Shown: piece by piece, positions 1 to 7,597 of the stretch
Position numbering within the stretch: the stretch's first letter is position 1
Layout: each line of letters starts with the position of its first letter
Notes under the pieces: generated by a model
The model's input: the letters and a program-made list of their open reading frames with translations, nothing else
Told to the model about the DNA's origin: nothing
Databases searched by the model: none
NCBI GenBank assembly: GCA_964344055.1
Contig: CAYFLT010000031.1
Span: 1-48,644, forward strand
From: OFTM10 sp964344055
GTDB taxonomy: Bacteria; Actinomycetota; Acidimicrobiia; Acidimicrobiales; Aldehydirespiratoraceae
Reading direction: 5' to 3'
Length of the DNA: 48,644 bases
Translations under genes and position numbers: made by a program

Positions 1-2
1 CC

Positions 3-461
3 GAACCCCTCGATCGCGACCTGCCGTTGACGATCGACCCGTCGGGCGTGCACATGCGCAGTGACGGCGACGCGTACCTCACGGGCTGTCCGCCAGACGT
101 CGACGCAACGGTGGACTACGACGACTTCGCGATCGACGACGACGTCTGGGAGGACAAGATCTGGCCCGCGCTCGCGAACCGGGTGCCGGCGTTCGAACGG
201 GTGAAGGTCACGGGCAAGTGGGCGGGCCACTACGCCTACAACACGCTCGACCACAACGTGATCGTGGGTCCTCATCCCGATGTCACCAACTTCGTGTTCG
301 TGAATGGGTTCTCCGGGCACGGCATGCAACAGTCGCCCGCCATGGGCCGAGGCGTGTCGGAGTGGATCACCTACGGCGAGTTCCGCTCGCTCGATTTCGC
401 CCCACTCGGCTACCAGCGGGTGCTCGACAACGAACCGTTCGTCGAAACCGCAGTGATCTGA
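3..461 (+). CDS. FAD-dependent oxidoreductase (DAO/FOXRED1-like), C-terminal part
   Basis: The reading frame is open from the window edge, so the N-terminal Rossmann FAD domain lies outside. About 152 residues remain. The segment KWAGHYAYNTLDHNVIVGPH followed by VNGFSGHGMQQSPAMGRG is typical of the C-terminal FAD-closing region of DAO-fold amine oxidoreductases. It is close to what I remember of the mitochondrial FOXRED1 family. It would oxidise an amine or amino-acid substrate with FAD, but the substrate cannot be read from this part. The stop (TGA) ends 2 bases before the GTG of the TPP enzyme, so the two are probably co-transcribed. Confidence 0.85.
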   Translation, partial: EPLDRDLPLTIDPSGVHMRSDGDAYLTGCPPDVDATVDYDDFAIDDDVWEDKIWPALANRVPAFERVKVTGKWAGHYAYNTLDHNVIVGPHPDVTNFVFVNGFSGHGMQQSPAMGRGVSEWITYGEFRSLDFAPLGYQRVLDNEPFVETAVI

Positions 462-463
462 AC

Positions 464-2116
464 GTGACCGAACGGACCGGAGGACAGCTGGTTGCCGACG
501 CACTCGTGGCACACGGTGTCACGACTGTCTTCGGTGTACCCGGCGAGAGCTACCTCCGGGTCCTCGATGCACTGCACGACACCGACATCGAGTACGTGAT
601 CTGTCGCCAGGAGGGGGGCGCGGCCTACATGGCCGAGGCGTGGGGAAAGCTCACGGGCCAGCCCGGCGTCTGCATGGTGACCCGTGGCCCGGGCGCCACC
701 AACGCCTCGGTGGGGATTCATGCCGCGATGCAGGCGTCGACCCCCATGGTCGTCCTCATCGGCCAGGTCGGCACCCACCAGCGCGGACGCGAGGCCTTCC
801 AGGAGATCGACTACGAACGGTTCCTGGGTCCGATCGCCAAGGCCGTGTTCGAAGTCTCCGACGTCGACGACCTGGCCGAGGCGCTCACCATCGGGTTCAA
901 GATCGCAGTGTCCGGTCGACCCGGTCCGGTGGCCATCGCCCTCCCCGAGGATGTGTTGGCCGCCGCCACCACGGTCACCGACGTGGGCGCACTCTCGGTG
1001 GAGCGATCGATCCCCGACGACGCCGAGATCGACACGATCGTCGCCGAGCTCGAGGCGGCTGAGCGCCCGGTCATGATCGTCGGCGGCGGTCGCTGGACCG
1101 ACGAAGCCCGTCGCGACCTCGAGGCGTTCACCGAAGCCAACTCGATCCCGGTGGTGGCCGCCTTCCGATTCCACGACCTGGTGGACAACCATTCGGAGGT
1201 CTATGTCGGCGAGGCCGGGGTGGCCATGTCGCCGGCTGTGCAGAAGACCATCACGGACGCCGATCTCATAGTCGGGCTGGGCATCCGCTTCGGCGAGATC
1301 ACCACGGGGGCCTGGTCGCTCCTCGAGCTCCCCACTCCGACCCAACGCATCGTTCACGTCCACCCCGAGCGCATCCAGCTCGGCCGCATCTACTCCACGG
1401 CCGTGGGAGTGCTCGGCGACCCGTCCGAGACGATCGCCCTGCTGCGGAGGCGGGCGGTCGGTGGCATCGAGGCGCGGGGTCCCTGGTTACGAGACCGCCG
1501 GGCAGCCTTCCTCGAAGCCTCGGTGAGCCCGCCCCAGCCGGGGAATCTCGACATGGCGCGGGTGATGGGGTGGCTTCAGGAGCACCTGCCCGATGACGCG
1601 ATCATCACCAACGGCGCCGGAAACTTCACGGTCTGGCCCAACAAGTTCCTGCGGTACGGGACCCACGGCCGACTCCTCGCACCCCAGAACGGCACCATGG
1701 GCTACGGCCTTCCGGCCGCGATCGCGGCGAAGGCGGCAGACCGGCGAAGGACCGTGGTCTGCTTCGCCGGCGACGGCGACCTGCAGATGACGATCCAGGA
1801 GCTCGGCACCGCACGACAGGCCGGTCTCGAACCCATCGTGTTGGTGCTCGACAACTCGATGTACGGCACCATCCGCATGCATCAGGAGCGGGCCTTCCCC
1901 GGTCGGGTGTCCGGCACCGACATCGTGAATCCCGATTTCGCGGCAATCGGCGAGGCCTACGGCTATCACGCCGAGCGGGTCGAACGGACCGAAGACTTCG
2001 GTCCCGCCTTCGAGCGCGCCGTCGCTTCCCCGACCGGCGCCGTCCTCCACCTCCTCATCGATCCCGAGATGCTGACCCCCTACGAGAGCATCACCGACGC
2101 CCGGAGCCGCTCATGA
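464..2116 (+). CDS. Thiamine-pyrophosphate enzyme, acetolactate-synthase-like large subunit
   Basis: About 550 residues, the usual length of the AHAS/POX/benzoylformate decarboxylase family. The N-terminal PYR domain shows VFGVPGESYLRVLDAL and the catalytic glutamate in CRQEGGAAYMAEAWG. A central domain follows, then the PP domain with the TPP/Mg motif GDGDLQMTIQELG ending in LDNS. GTG 464 is chosen because it lies 2 bases after the upstream stop and begins MTERTGGQLVADALVAHGV, the usual family start; the frame stays open further upstream only as an overlap with the oxidoreductase. No ilvN regulatory subunit is adjacent and the partner is an amine-oxidase-like gene, so a catabolic ThDP carboligase or decarboxylase is as likely as biosynthetic AHAS. 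Confidence 0.88.
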   Translation: MTERTGGQLVADALVAHGVTTVFGVPGESYLRVLDALHDTDIEYVICRQEGGAAYMAEAWGKLTGQPGVCMVTRGPGATNASVGIHAAMQASTPMVVLIGQVGTHQRGREAFQEIDYERFLGPIAKAVFEVSDVDDLAEALTIGFKIAVSGRPGPVAIALPEDVLAAATTVTDVGALSVERSIPDDAEIDTIVAELEAAERPVMIVGGGRWTDEARRDLEAFTEANSIPVVAAFRFHDLVDNHSEVYVGEAGVAMSPAVQKTITDADLIVGLGIRFGEITTGAWSLLELPTPTQRIVHVHPERIQLGRIYSTAVGVLGDPSETIALLRRRAVGGIEARGPWLRDRRAAFLEASVSPPQPGNLDMARVMGWLQEHLPDDAIITNGAGNFTVWPNKFLRYGTHGRLLAPQNGTMGYGLPAAIAAKAADRRRTVVCFAGDGDLQMTIQELGTARQAGLEPIVLVLDNSMYGTIRMHQERAFPGRVSGTDIVNPDFAAIGEAYGYHAERVERTEDFGPAFERAVASPTGAVLHLLIDPEMLTPYESITDARSRS

Positions 2117-2135
2117 CGACTCCGGTGCCTCAGAA

Positions 2136-2168
2136 GGTCAAACGGAAGCCTGTCCCCGGCGTTTGACC
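2136..2168. repeat. Intergenic hairpin element, GGTCAAACG type (copy 1)
   Basis: Perfect 9-base inverted arms GGTCAAACG and CGTTTGACC enclose a 15-base core that contains CCTGTCCCC. The right arm directly abuts the TGA stop of the minus-strand gene at 2169. The same arms recur twice at 11866-11949. It could act as a terminator for the convergent genes, but the recurrence points to a REP-like repeat. Confidence 0.8.
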
Positions 2169-2666
2169 TCAGATCTCGGAGGGGAAGTCAAACGAGCTGA
2201 TGATCTTGACGAAGATCGGCCCGAAGTGCTCGATCTGATCGGCCGGGGCAGTACCGACGACCGAGAAGAGATCGACGACGTCACGATCGTCTGCGGACGG
2301 TCCGAAGAACAGCCCCTGTACCTGCGCGAGTGGCTTGCCCGAGGCGTTGTCCGTGAACCCGAGCACCCGCATGTAGGTGGGCCGTTCACCGAAGCGGCCC
2401 GCCTTCTGAGAGCTGATCTCGGCGTCAGGATGGCGACGCTTCAGACGGATGAAGTTGGCCATCGAGACATCTCGCATCCGCGTCTGCTTGGTGACACGCG
2501 ACGATGCAACCAGGACATTCACCCAGAAGTCGCCGGTCTGCTCGCTCGGATGGATCGCAACGTGCGCGCCGGGAACCTCCTGGATCTCCCACTCCTCGGG
2601 AACCTCGAAGGTAAACGGAGGGATCGGTTGGATCTCGACGCTCGGGTACATCGCCCTTCGGGTCAT
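2169..2666 (-). CDS. Hypothetical protein, LpqN/DcrB (DUF1795)-like fold
   Basis: 165 residues with no signal peptide. The pattern FTFEVPEEWEIQEVPGAHVAI, then VNVLVASSRV and a central QVQGLFFGPS strand, is that of the PsbP/DcrB/LpqN-like fold found in many actinobacterial proteins of unknown role. I assign it by pattern only. ATG 2666 is preferred over TTG 2669 because AAGGA sits 7 bases upstream of the ATG. The gene is convergent with the TPP enzyme and divergent from the LuxR-type regulator. Its stop codon touches a hairpin element. Confidence 0.6.
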   Translation of the reverse strand: MTRRAMYPSVEIQPIPPFTFEVPEEWEIQEVPGAHVAIHPSEQTGDFWVNVLVASSRVTKQTRMRDVSMANFIRLKRRHPDAEISSQKAGRFGERPTYMRVLGFTDNASGKPLAQVQGLFFGPSADDRDVVDLFSVVGTAPADQIEHFGPIFVKIISSFDFPSEI

Positions 2667-2749
2667 CAAGGGGTCCTTTCGCTTGCCCTGGCGTGTTTTA
2701 GCCGGTTTCGGTGCCTCTCGTCATCCCGCAACCAACTACTCTGCGTCAC

Positions 2750-4144
2750 ATGCCGCTGTTCGGCCGTCACGCTGAGCAACAACGACTGCACGACTTCGTC
2801 TCGGCCCGTCGGCTCGGCGCGGGTGTGATGTCGGTCTCCGGTCCGGCCGGGATCGGCGTGAGCACGTTGCTCGCCGATGCAGCCGACGTGGCGATCTCCT
2901 CGGGATTCACCACCGCAGCCACGTCCGGCAGGCGCGACGAGACGGGAACCCCCGGGGCGCTCGCGACGGAGATCCTCGGTTCGCTGGGACTCGATGGAGT
3001 CGGCAATCTCGGGGACCGGCAAGCCGACTGGAACACGGTCCTGCTCGAGCAGCTGGCGAAGCTCTCGGCGCCGACCCTGGTGACCGTCGACGATGCGCAT
3101 TGGGCCGATCCCGAGAGCGTCGCTGCGCTGTGCTTCGCCGTGCGCCGCCTCGGGGCCACGCCGATCGGTGTGGTCCTCGGTGTCGACGACCGTGCAGACA
3201 TGAGCCGACTCGCGCTGGACACGGTGGAACTCGGACCGCTCGAACAGACGGCCTTCGCGGCCATGGTCCGTAGCCACGCCGACCTCGACGCCGCTGTCGT
3301 CGAAGCCCTCTGGCAAGCGACCGGTGGTGTCCCTCTCGTCGCACTCGAGATGCTCGACCGACTCGATGATGCCCAACGGAGCGGCGCCGCCGCGCTGCCG
3401 CCGGTCCCGTTGGTGGCTCCTCCTCTGCTCGATCGATACCGCGACGGTCTCCGGTCGCTGCCGACGGCCACCCAGCGTGCCCTGTGCGTCGCCGCGGCCC
3501 ACGGCGACGGCGACATCCATGCGGTGGACCTTGCACTGCAGCGGCTTGGAGAAACCATCGAAGCGCTCGAAGCGGCTGAAGAGGCAGGAGTGGTCCACGT
3601 CGAGAACCGGCGAATCCGGTTCGACCATCCGCTTCGTCGGGTCGCGGCGTATCACCTGCTCGCCGCACCGAGCCGCCGGGCCACTCACCGGGCGCTGGCG
3701 GCGTCGCTGGTGGCGCCCCGGGAGGCCGCGGCACGCGCCGCACACCTGGCAGCGGGTGTGCTCGGCACCGACGATGCGGTCGCGGCGGACATCGAACGAC
3801 TGGCCGAACACGTGGCAGGGCGAGGTGACGCCAAGGCCGCGCGGCGATGGTGGCGCATCGCCGCGGACCTCACCGCCGATCCCGACGAGCGACGTCGGCG
3901 GCTGCAGATGGCCGAGCGCAGCGCGGACGACGTCCTGGATCGTCTGACCAGAGCCGAGCGACGGGTGGCCGGCGCCGTCGGGCGTGGCATGGCCAACAAG
4001 GAAGCAGCTGCTCATCTCGTATTGAGCGTGAAGACGGTCGACGCGCATCTACAGTCGATCTACCGGAAGCTCGAGATCCGATCACGGGCCGAGCTGGCAA
4101 TACTCATCGCCCGGTCCGAGTTGCTGGTGGAGGAGGACGCATGA
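2750..4144 (+). CDS. Short LuxR-type regulator with degenerate AAA ATPase domain
   Basis: 464 residues. The start MPLFGRHAEQQRL is the classic opening of an AAA_16/LAL-type ATPase. Residues 31-39 read GPAGIGVST: the Walker A lysine is valine (Val37, codon 2858-2860), while Walker B is intact (VTVDDAHWAD). The C-terminus carries a LuxR/GerE helix-turn-helix, with LTRAERRVAGAV then SVKTVDAHLQSIYRKLEI. LAL regulators are usually about 900 residues; here the TPR-like middle is very short. The protein probably binds DNA, but ATP turnover is doubtful. It sits beside the dynamin/Hsp70 cluster and overlaps the next small gene by 4 bases. ATG 2750 is chosen over an upstream GTG because family homology starts there. 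Confidence 0.85.
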   Translation: MPLFGRHAEQQRLHDFVSARRLGAGVMSVSGPAGIGVSTLLADAADVAISSGFTTAATSGRRDETGTPGALATEILGSLGLDGVGNLGDRQADWNTVLLEQLAKLSAPTLVTVDDAHWADPESVAALCFAVRRLGATPIGVVLGVDDRADMSRLALDTVELGPLEQTAFAAMVRSHADLDAAVVEALWQATGGVPLVALEMLDRLDDAQRSGAAALPPVPLVAPPLLDRYRDGLRSLPTATQRALCVAAAHGDGDIHAVDLALQRLGETIEALEAAEEAGVVHVENRRIRFDHPLRRVAAYHLLAAPSRRATHRALAASLVAPREAAARAAHLAAGVLGTDDAVAADIERLAEHVAGRGDAKAARRWWRIAADLTADPDERRRRLQMAERSADDVLDRLTRAERRVAGAVGRGMANKEAAAHLVLSVKTVDAHLQSIYRKLEIRSRAELAILIARSELLVEEDA

Positions 4145-4356
4145 CCAACGAGCCCGACGACGCACTGCTGCGCTGGCTCGAGGCCGAGGGGTTCTCCGAA
4201 GGGGACGACACCGCACTCGACGACCCGTGGGACGACGACACGGTCGACGTCGAAGGTCTCACCGATGCGCAGCGTCGATTCCTCTCGACCTCGGGCCTGG
4301 GCGTGATCGACGAGGACGACCTCGACCTCGATCACGGGACGTACCTCGACTCGTAG
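4141..4356 (+). CDS. Small acidic protein, unknown function
   Basis: 71 residues, very rich in Asp and Glu, with no cysteine motif, signal peptide or membrane segment. ATG overlaps the stop of the LuxR-type gene (ATGA), so the two are translationally coupled. The sequence LLRWLEAEGFSEGDDTALDD may form an amphipathic helix at the start, and the rest looks disordered. Its last 25 bases overlap the 3' end of the convergent IniC-like dynamin gene. I do not recognise a family. Coupling to a regulator suggests a partner or modulator, which is inference. Confidence 0.6.
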   Translation: MTNEPDDALLRWLEAEGFSEGDDTALDDPWDDDTVDVEGLTDAQRRFLSTSGLGVIDEDDLDLDHGTYLDS

Positions 4357-5759
4357 TGCCGCACCATCGTGTCGGCCACCGCGAGCTCGAGCGTTCCCCC
4401 GAAGGCGTCCCCCGCGCGGGACCGCCAGCGTTCGATGCCGCCGAGGATCTGCTGCTGATCGAGGGGAGCGTTGCGATCCTCGACGAGGCGCTGCTCGACC
4501 TCCGACCGCACGGAGTCTCCCAGATCCACAGTGCCCGAGAGCACGAGATGGGCGACGTGCAGCTCCGCGAATTCGGTGATGCGAGCATCGAGCGCGTCGA
4601 GCTCGTGACGCAGGCGGTCGGCGCCTTCAGAGTTTTCGGCAGCCAGGTCGGCCGCGAGCGCCCGTAGTGCCACCATCGCCGTCCGGGCCTTGAGGACACG
4701 GCCGCGCGGGACGAACTGGCCGCCGATGAGATCCCGCAGCGGTCCGAGGCCCGAGCGTTCGACGAGGATGTGGGCGAGGTCGGTCGAGGTACTCACCCGT
4801 TCCGCCTTCAGTTCGGCCAACGCGAAGCGGACACCGAAGAGCCCGAGACGATCGAGAAGGGAGCGCCGGATCTCGGCGGTGACGGTGGTCAGGGCTGGAT
4901 CACAGAAGGCATCGGCCGAGAGCTGGGCGCGGCGCACCTCGTCGTCGCTCGACGCCGCCACGGCCCGCAGCGCCGTGAACTCGTGCTCGGAGAGCGTGGT
5001 GCCCGCTTCGGCGAGCAGACCGGCCACCGGGACGACCGCCGACACGAGATTGCGCACGTTCGCATCCGACCCGTAGCGAGAGGCGATGCGGGAGGCGGAT
5101 TCGAGCGCGTCCAACCGACACGCACCGATCTCGTCGGCTCGAGAGAGCACCGCGATGGCGTTGATTGGTGATGCCCCACCAACCGACCGGTCCATGAAGG
5201 AGCCGAGGAAATCGGCGTCGCTGCGGTGCAGATGCCGCATCAGGTAGAGGACGGCATCGGCTCCGGAGGGATCCGTGCTGTCGTGGTGGAGGAAGTCGAG
5301 TGTTCGCCGGGAGTTGAGCGTATTGAGCGACTCCAGGCCGGGGGTGTCGATCAGCGTGACGTCCCGGAGCACTCGTGCCGGCCAGCCGACGGTCAGCACG
5401 GACACGTCGTCGTGACTGAGCCCCCCGAGGTCGATGCGAAGGCCATCGGAGTCGTTGCGGAACGTGAGGACCCGCAGGCTGCCGTCGTGAAGCGTTGCGG
5501 TGATCTCGTAGCCGGGAGCGTGGCGATAGACGGTGACGAGCTTGGTGCACTCACCGGCGTCGGTGGCGGCGAGCCGCTCACCGACGAGTGCGTTGAGCAG
5601 TGTGGACTTCCCCGCCTTCACCCGTCCGGCGATGGCGACCCGCAGCGGGCCGGCAAGCCGGTCGACGATCTCGGTCGCCCGTGGGTGATGGACCGTCGTG
5701 GCCGTCAGCCGCACCGCTTCGTCGGCAAGGGTCTGGATCTCCCGGATCGGATCACTCAC
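4332..5759 (-). CDS. Dynamin-like GTPase, IniC-like
   Basis: 475 residues. GTPase motifs: G1 GRVKAGKST at residues 45-53, G3 DTPGLESLN, and a G4-like SRADE in place of the usual N/TKxD. A helical C-terminal half follows with no obvious membrane-insertion paddle. Length and position match mycobacterial IniC, the second dynamin of iniBAC. The GTG at 5759 is the start because homology begins just after it; longer readings would run through the neighbouring gene. The start overlaps the stop of the IniA-like gene by 8 bases, so the two are coupled and probably form a heteromeric membrane-remodelling pair. It is the last gene of a minus-strand operon. Confidence 0.85.
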   Translation of the reverse strand: MSDPIREIQTLADEAVRLTATTVHHPRATEIVDRLAGPLRVAIAGRVKAGKSTLLNALVGERLAATDAGECTKLVTVYRHAPGYEITATLHDGSLRVLTFRNDSDGLRIDLGGLSHDDVSVLTVGWPARVLRDVTLIDTPGLESLNTLNSRRTLDFLHHDSTDPSGADAVLYLMRHLHRSDADFLGSFMDRSVGGASPINAIAVLSRADEIGACRLDALESASRIASRYGSDANVRNLVSAVVPVAGLLAEAGTTLSEHEFTALRAVAASSDDEVRRAQLSADAFCDPALTTVTAEIRRSLLDRLGLFGVRFALAELKAERVSTSTDLAHILVERSGLGPLRDLIGGQFVPRGRVLKARTAMVALRALAADLAAENSEGADRLRHELDALDARITEFAELHVAHLVLSGTVDLGDSVRSEVEQRLVEDRNAPLDQQQILGGIERWRSRAGDAFGGTLELAVADTMVRHYESRYVP

Positions 5760-7584
5760 TGGCCACCTCCGCCGTCGCCGGGAGTCGATCGACGACCGCC
5801 TCGAGCATCGTGACCGCCGCGGTGACCTGCCCCTTGCGTCGGTCCCGCTCGCTCTCCGACACCGCCATCGCCTCCTGGGCTCGCTTCGCCGTGTCGGTCC
5901 AGGTTCGTTGGAGTTCGCCGATGAGTTCGCCGAATTCGTCGCGCAGGTCGCGCTGCACCGAACGGACAAGGGTGGCGAGTTCGTTTCCGACCTCGAACTG
6001 GACGTCGTCCACGAACTGTCGGAGCTGGGTTCGGGCAGCCTGACGACGCTGCTGGATCCGACGCTTGCGATCCTCGAAGAGCTGGAAGCCGCCGAAGAAG
6101 GCGCCGGCCCCGAGCAGCACCGGATTCGACGCGAGGAAGAGTGCAGTGGCCTGGGGAAGGAACTGTCCGCTGACGCCGAAGAGGAGGATCCCACCTTGCG
6201 CGCCGCGGAGGCCGGTCATGCCGGTCCGGAGGACCTTGCCACTGGACGTCTCCCGCGGGTCGAGGTCGCGAGAGCGCCAGAGGGCCGAGACGTCGATCGA
6301 GGCCGCAGCTCGAGACGACGCGGCCGGCAGACCGTCCTCGGCAGCCAGGAGTGTGGCGAGCTCGTCGCGGATCGCGAATCGCTGCTCCTCCACTGTCACG
6401 AACGCCGTCGTCACGGCGTCGGCGACGAGACTCTGCAGCCGGCGTGCTTCACGCTCCCACTCATCGGCGGTTCCGAGGGTCTCGATCTCGCTCTCGATCT
6501 CCTGGGTGATCTGGCGCATGCGGCCCCGGAACCGGTGATTCACGTCCTGGCTCACATCGGTCGTGCGGTCGTTGAGCACGATGCTCCACCGGGAACCTCC
6601 ACTCCGGAGTCGCTCGAGTCGTGCGATCGCGTCGTCGGCCTCCGCCTGGAGCCCTTCCAGCAGGGCCGGATCCTCGAGCGAAGCCAGCTCGGTACGCAAT
6701 CCGCCCAGCGCGGTGTCGGCGAGCGCGACGGCCTCCGAGGCGGAGCGGGCCACAGCACCATCGCGGGCGGGATCGATGATGACCCGGCCCAGGACGTCGA
6801 GGAGGGCCGGGTAGCCACTCGCCTCGTTGAGATCCCGGTCCCGTGCATCCAGTGCCTCGTGTCGCAGCGCGGTCGAGACCGGGACGATGTCGAGGTCGAG
6901 GCCGCGAGCCGAGAGGTGGGCTCTGTCCAGGTCGGTAATCCGCCGCCATTCGGGGGACAGGTCGGTCTTCGTCTCTGCAAGCACCACGCTGGGGCACAGC
7001 TCACGAGCCCGCTCGAGGAACTCGACCTCGGGTGCGGTGAGCTCACGCGTTGCGTCACTGGCGAGGACGACGCCGTCGGCGAAGGGAAGGAAGCTGAGGG
7101 TGGCCGCAGCATGGCCGGCCCCGAGGCCACCCATCCCCGGCGTGTCGACGAGCACGAGCCCATCCGCAAGCACGCCGCTCGGGACCTCGATCTCGACCCG
7201 GTCGATGTCGCGTCGTTCGTCGTGCTCGTCCGTCTCGATGATGTACTCGGCGACCTCGGCGATGGGAACCTCCCTGGTGGCCGCTTGTCCGTCGACACGG
7301 AGCCGCACGGTCGCCCGCGGCTGTTCGCCGTGGCGGACGAGCGTGATCCGGGCGGTGGCGATGTCGTCATCGACCGGACACACGGCGTGCCCGACCAGAC
7401 CGTTGACGAGGGAGCTCTTCCCCTGCTTGAACTCGCCGACCACGCACACCACCGTGGAGGGGCGGGACGCCCGCACCCGGGCCGCGTGTGCACGGTCGGC
7501 GAGGTCCTCCCGGCCGATCCCTTCGAGTGCCTCGACGAGCGAGGCGAGGACGGGGTCGAGCTGCTCGGTCGGTGTGTCGGTCAT
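5752..7584 (-). CDS. Dynamin-like GTPase, IniA-like, with membrane segment
   Basis: 610 residues. G1 is GEFKQGKSS at residues 50-58, G3 is DTPGMGGLG, and G4 is TKTD. A hydrophobic stretch near GGILLFGVSGQFLPQATALF and NPVLLGAGAFFGGFQLF is a likely membrane paddle, flanked by long helical segments rich in Arg and Glu. Size, paddle and gene order resemble IniA, a dynamin-like protein that binds and tubulates or fuses membranes in mycobacteria. ATG 7584 lies 13 bases downstream of the stop of the acidic protein gene, consistent with one operon. Confidence 0.88.
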   Translation of the reverse strand: MTDTPTEQLDPVLASLVEALEGIGREDLADRAHAARVRASRPSTVVCVVGEFKQGKSSLVNGLVGHAVCPVDDDIATARITLVRHGEQPRATVRLRVDGQAATREVPIAEVAEYIIETDEHDERRDIDRVEIEVPSGVLADGLVLVDTPGMGGLGAGHAAATLSFLPFADGVVLASDATRELTAPEVEFLERARELCPSVVLAETKTDLSPEWRRITDLDRAHLSARGLDLDIVPVSTALRHEALDARDRDLNEASGYPALLDVLGRVIIDPARDGAVARSASEAVALADTALGGLRTELASLEDPALLEGLQAEADDAIARLERLRSGGSRWSIVLNDRTTDVSQDVNHRFRGRMRQITQEIESEIETLGTADEWEREARRLQSLVADAVTTAFVTVEEQRFAIRDELATLLAAEDGLPAASSRAAASIDVSALWRSRDLDPRETSSGKVLRTGMTGLRGAQGGILLFGVSGQFLPQATALFLASNPVLLGAGAFFGGFQLFEDRKRRIQQRRQAARTQLRQFVDDVQFEVGNELATLVRSVQRDLRDEFGELIGELQRTWTDTAKRAQEAMAVSESERDRRKGQVTAAVTMLEAVVDRLPATAEVASE

Positions 7585-7597
7585 GGCCCGTGACGGG

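Noticed and set aside
5698..7593. 631-codon open frame on the plus strand
   Set aside because: Antisense to the IniA-like dynamin; no recognisable motif.
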